NCBI GenBank assembly: GCA_933228895.1
Contig: OW121857.1
Location: 75,325,672-75,389,671, forward strand
Direction of reading: 5' to 3'
DNA: 64,000 bases
DNA from: Platycnemis pennipes
Taxonomy: Eukaryota; Arthropoda; Insecta; Odonata; Platycnemididae
Of this stretch, positions 59,911-64,000 are shown one piece after another (positions within the stretch are counted from its first letter, which is position 1; the number at the start of each line of letters is the position of its first letter). Position numbers and translations under genes: made by a program. The notes under the pieces are model-generated. The model was not told the DNA's origin. It saw only the letters and a program-made list of their open reading frames with translations, and did not search any database.

Positions 59911-61426
59911 AAGAACAGCAAACCCATGAAGGCTGGAGATGTCACGCAGTAAACAACTAAAACAACTGATTACAACAGATTATATCCCCCAACTTTTGAG
60001 CAGTATGCTTCCTAATTAACGTAAAATAAAAAACACCTATTTAATAATCACGGACAAACTAATAACCACCAAGTGTAAACATACCTAACACCGAATTCTA
60101 GCCACCACCAACCTATGAACGAATTACATAGCTACGAAATTAGTTCATAGGTAGGTAATCTCCATTTAATTTCAGGTTGAAAAAAAGAAGGGAACACCTT
60201 ACAGGTCCATTGCTGGTATCAGACACCTAGAAAGTTAAGTAATTAGTTGAATCCTTGTTCTGTGAGGTCAACAAATTGTGTGGAAAGTACTTTTTAATGT
60301 TTTTCTTTCCTTTGTTTTTTACTATTTCAGAGTTCTGCAAAGTGAAGCAAGAAGCCATGTTACATATTGTTATTTTTAACTGCTATATTAGGTTCTTTGG
60401 TAGTTGTAACTTCATTAACTCGTCCTTAGATCATTTTTGATACCTAAAAAAAAATGCCATCAACGCCAGTAAGCCTTTTAAGCCATTCGTTTCTTGTACC
60501 TTCCTCGTACAGCTTAAAATCCCTAAACGAGCTTTTAGATGTTGAATAGAAGGTAGTGGAGCCACAATAGGAAAAATTAATTAATAATTGCTTGCTCTCA
60601 CCATTTCCTCAAAATTCTACAATACAAGAAAGAATAACATATTCTGCAGTTAACGTAAGATCTGAATTAAAACACAGAACTATAAAGAGAAACGCTGTCA
60701 CGGCGGTATATGCTAAACGTGAATAATCCAGTATATTAATTTTTATTCACTATCCAGCTTGGAATAATGCTCAACTTCAATCATATATTTTTCAAAATTT
60801 CCCATTTACTGGTTCTCGGTCTTTAATTAACATCCCCCGATATGCTCTACGTATTACAAATATTTCCATGATGTTCCATTGCTTTCTGCTGCACAAAATA
60901 AATAGATGTATTTCCTCAGTCTATCCGTCTACTTATTTTTTTTTCTTCAGTTGAGGAAAAATCTTGACAAGGAGGAAGGATATAAGCTTTCTTATCTCTC
61001 CCAAGGCAGGAATAAACAAGACCCAGCCCACAGGCGTATGATAATCAATAAGACAGCCATCCTGTTTATTACCACTGATTCATAAAAAATAGACGATATA
61101 AACCGCATCTATTGCCAACACTAAAAATTACTGCAATACACGAAGTAATAGTCTTGAAAAACGCTTGTAAAATGCGAAGCTCAACAGAATATAGCTGGTG
61201 TCATAGCTGTTTCATTAAAAACCTTGTCAATTGCACTAATGCATGGAAAATATTGTCGGATATCCATAAAGAAGTGGGAAACTTGTATGCCGCATTATTT
61301 CATTCATCATGATAAACGTTATGTTCAACCAATAAGTGACGCATCATGCATTACTTCAGTTAGATTGTTATATAAGGTCCTGAAAACATATGAAAACTCT
61401 CGTTGTGAAATAAATAGCTAGGCTAT
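59911..61426. other. AT-rich non-coding DNA
   Basis: Nothing recognised. Confidence 0.45.
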
Positions 61427-61545
61427 TTTCCACTTATTTTTATTACTCCCCGACAGGTTTCAAAATATCATCGTCATTACCAATAAAAAGTTCATAAGCT
61501 TGATAATGACTTTGAAGTAATGAAAACGGTCGAGTACAAATATCA
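61427..61545. repeat. Degenerate fold-back related to the 18.7-kb element
   Basis: TTATTACTCCCCGACAGG, then TTTCAAAATATCATCGTCAT on the left is a diverged inverse of CTTGATAATGACTTTG, AATGAAAACGGTCGAG and TACAAATA on the right (61499-61543). The two arms carry the same TTGATAATGA...GAAAC..GTCG layout as at 18729-18895, but with many mismatches. Confidence 0.55.
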
Positions 61546-61752
61546 GTTTGCTTGGAATTTTACCATGCTATTTATTATATAATGCCACAAAGTGCAGCAA
61601 AAATAGATCGACCTTTTACTAGCGCTTGATTCCTCCTCCTCCTAGGCACCGCATTGTATCTCCTCATTGCGTCGCTATGAAAGCATTAAACCTCTGACTA
61701 CCCATTCGATAGAGTTTCTAGCAATATTTCGTCGTAGAGGTTTGCAATTCAA

Positions 61753-61998
61753 CGTGTTTAGGCAGCTTAATTGGCCATATCTTCAGACACGATGGCCTAA
61801 TGATGACAATCGTCGAAGGAAAAGTAAACGTGAAGAATGGAAAAGGTAGGACTAGTATGAAGATACACGGAAAAGGTTGTGAGGGATGTAAAGGAGAAGA
61901 ATTACGTCAATATGAAGAGGTTGGCCCATTGAATAATTGAGTGGAGGGCTGCATCAAACCAATCCTAGGATTATTGACCAATGATGATGATGATAGGC
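61753..61998 (+). mobile_element. RTE-A LINE, 3' fragment
   Basis: It reads RQLNWPYLQTRWPNDDNRR in one frame and LIGHIFRHDGLMMTIVEGKV in the other, then NVKNGKGRTSM, and ends TCAAACCAATCCTAGGATTA with a GATGATGATGA tail at 61984-61994. Confidence 0.85.
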
Positions 61999-63540
61999 CA
62001 TTTCAAATCTTGTGGTGGCAATCCTTATGATTGCATCCAATCACACAGGCTCGCATTTATTGCAATACAAGTGCAATCTCAAGGATCGATGTATCGATGT
62101 TAAGGCGTACAGAACTACGTCAAATGGTAGTATCTATACATTATGTAACGTTAAAATAGCTTGAAAATAATTTCACTTCGCAATCTTCCACAGAAAGTTA
62201 TTTCTTCCGACCGGTCGGGTCGGGACCCGAGGGTCGCGATCCAGGGTTTCGACCCTTATTCAATGTTATTATTTATTCACTAATTCCTTATAAAGGCTCG
62301 TGGTGAACCATTGTTATCTTGATAATGACTGAAATTAATTGTGGAGTCCGATACTTTGTGGAAATGCAATGTAAGAAATAAAGTGCATTGCACTTTTCCA
62401 CTATGTGCAAAGTGCAAAGCATAATCACTTTATTTCCTTGATAATGACTGCCCCATTCCACACTGTGGATCGGAAAGAATAGAACTTTCTGTGAAATATT
62501 ACTAAGTAAAATTATTTCCAAGCCATCGCGATGAGGCTCCACCACGTAAATCCTAAAATTTTGATACATGTAACGTTAAAAGCTAGGGGGGCGATGGTGA
62601 GGGGGTTGAGCGTATCGTCAAACACGTGTGGACAGGGGTCCAATATTCCGTTAAGTTGGCAGAAAGATACAATTTTTACACAACATGACAATAGCTTCAA
62701 TCCGGAGGTTGACGTCAGGGATGTTCTTTTAGACAGATAAGGATACAGTAGGTGAAAAGAAATTAAATGCAATAAGGGCAACCAACACTTCTGCTTCGGT
62801 AAAATTTCCTACGCAAGAACAGGGAAGAGATTATGCTAGCTTGGCTCCGTATTGGGCAGTCAAGGAAGATATATAATTTCCTCCTTCGGGGAAATAATCC
62901 TCAGGTTTGTGAAAGAATCTCTGTGAGATACATGATAACTTAGCAGGTAAAGTCTGTGCTACGGGAGTCTTATTCAGAATTCCGTATCAGCTATCAGATG
63001 CACATACTGATCTCATACTAGAGCGATGACCAGTCAGTAGTCGAGTATTTAAGTTTTTTAAAGATATCAACATATTTAACTACATATCACGTCCTCTATA
63101 AGATGTATGCTAATTAAGATGCCAGGAATATGCACCGAACTTATTATATTATTTTTGTGATCAGTAAAAATTTCCCTAAAAGCCTAATTTCGAAGAAATA
63201 TCTGGATGTGTGCTAGTATCCCGATCGTTTGTGGGTTATTGCAAGATTAAATAGTCAAATAAACATTTCAAATACATTATAACCATGTAATAAAACTATC
63301 ACACATGCATAATTAGTAAATAAATAATGACATCGAGAAAAAATAAAGTATTTAAAAAAAATGTTTTTCAGGAATGACAAACAGGTAAGGTTTTACTGGC
63401 AGTGTTACGTAATTTAGAGGGCTGGTACTATAAAAATTGTTGCGGAGCGTTAAAGGGGATATACAAATAGAAAATAAGCATTACATAATATACGGATGGC
63501 CCCATAAAATAAAACAGGCGACTGTGTCGCCACGGATCGA
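61999..63540. other. Mostly AT-rich non-coding DNA with a duplicated motif at 62.3-62.45 kb
   Basis: CTTGATAATGACTG occurs at 62318-62331 and 62437-62450. Each is followed by a TGTGGA(G)TCCGA or TGTGGATCGG block, a direct repeat of about 119 bp. GTGGAAATGCAATG...CATTGCACTTTTCCAC between them forms a small hairpin. No gene was recognised. Confidence 0.45.
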
Positions 63541-63576
63541 GAAAAATAACAAGCAATATTTGGGAATACTAGGAGG

Positions 63577-63673
63577 TATATAACAGCACATCACGAACCG
63601 TCCACTAACTATTTATCCTGATTGCCTAACTGGACACCAACCCGAAGATCTCAACCGCAAGCAAAAGGTAAGT
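63577..63673 (+). promoter_or_regulatory. Candidate core promoter with a short first exon and splice donor
   Basis: GGAGGTATATAACAGC places a TATA box at 63577-63583. About 30 bases downstream, transcription could begin near 63605. The next 60 bases lack an ATG and end in AAAAGGTAAGTTTC, an excellent splice-donor consensus (GT at 63668). The arrangement fits a non-coding first exon, as in many arthropod genes. The downstream exons would lie outside the window, beyond a LINE copy in the intron. No initiator consensus was confirmed. Confidence 0.4.
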
Positions 63674-63767
63674 TTCAGGACTTTTGACCCAATCCGCACA
63701 ATTACATATCCGACCCATTACTCAAATTCCTGTATGCGTGAAGGGCTATCATTCCTTGGTATACTGA

Positions 63768-64000
63768 CTTCGAAATAGTAGGCTGGATAGGAGACTTCTT
63801 ACATAAACGCGTTCAAAGGGTGGTATTCGATGGTGTCAGGTAAGGCGATGTAAAAGTTACATCGGGTGTTCCCCAGGGAAGCGTGATAGGCCCAATTTTA
63901 TTTCTTCTCTAAGTAATTACTTGAATATAGTAGTTAAAAATAGCAAGATCCGTCTTTTTGCAGATGATGCAGTAGTGTATAAGGAAATTATAAATGAAGA
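63768..64000 (+). pseudogene. CR1/L2-like LINE reverse transcriptase, cut by the window end
   Basis: In broken frames it reads WIGDFLHKRVQRVVFDGVR, a stop, DVKVTSGVPQGSVIGPILFL, then a stop and shift, and the catalytic box RLFADDAVVYKEI. This is the same region as 25.36-25.58 kb, from the same or a close family. Stops and a shift show that it is inactive in this part. The remainder lies beyond 64000. Confidence 0.88.

Noticed and set aside
1..64000. CRISPR array, bacterial operons or prophage
   Set aside because: No regularly spaced repeats with unique spacers, no Shine-Dalgarno-led gene strings. The sequence is clearly eukaryotic.
1..64000. LTR retrotransposon or endogenous viral element
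   Set aside because: I saw no paired long terminal repeats, primer-binding site, protease or integrase motifs, or viral-type ORF.

Overview
This is a eukaryotic, intergenic or intronic window, very probably from an arthropod with a large, repeat-rich genome. The evidence is the AT-rich background, the absence of any intact protein-coding gene, and dense fossil retrotransposons and DNA transposons of types common in insects and other arthropods. I cannot fix the species from sequence alone. The longest open frames are broken transposon proteins: 193 aa of a LINE, 164 aa of an RTE-like LINE and a three-frame mariner transposase. No complete cellular gene, rRNA, functional tRNA or CRISPR array was found.

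Two LINE families dominate. Family 1 is CR1/L2-like: eleven 5'-truncated copies end in a conserved 3' hairpin (CCCTGCCACACACC...GGTGGCTTGCAGGG) and a short GTAGAT repeat. The longest copy is at 25.2-26.55 kb, and another enters the right edge at 63.77 kb. Family 2 (RTE-like, here RTE-A) has about fifteen fragments ending in TCAAACCAATCCTAGGATTG followed by a (TGA)n tail, concentrated at 44.4-51.6 kb in mixed orientations. A third, related family (RTE-B) has two copies, at 3.1 and 51.7 kb.

Other elements include a 3'-truncated mariner/Tc1-type transposase (28.96-29.87 kb, minus strand) and an 812-bp terminal-inverted-repeat element (7.95-8.76 kb). There are fold-back elements at 18.7, 28.6, 30.7 and 61.4 kb, a possible element with a coiled-coil ORF at 55.04-56.01 kb, and a set of tRNA-headed SINEs. 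Several junctions are readable. A LINE is inserted inside an RTE-A copy with an AAATAC target duplication, and an RTE-B copy is inserted with a 13-bp duplication.

Between the elements are long AT-rich stretches with nothing recognisable. Several G/C-richer, purine-strand-biased patches (5.5-6.4, 8.87-9.3, 10.8-11.5, 13.5-13.9, 16.6-17.3, 58.6-58.9 and 59.4-59.9 kb) give overlapping spurious ORFs on both strands. The best candidate for part of a cellular gene is a TATA box followed by a short exon and a consensus splice donor at 63577-63673 (+).

The most interesting structural signals are the near-perfect 167-bp fold-back at 18.7 kb and a recurring TTGATAATGA...GAAAC..GTCG motif at several sites, which resembles the tails of Penelope-like and other self-processing retroelements. 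The conserved 3' hairpin of the CR1/L2-like LINE is a third.
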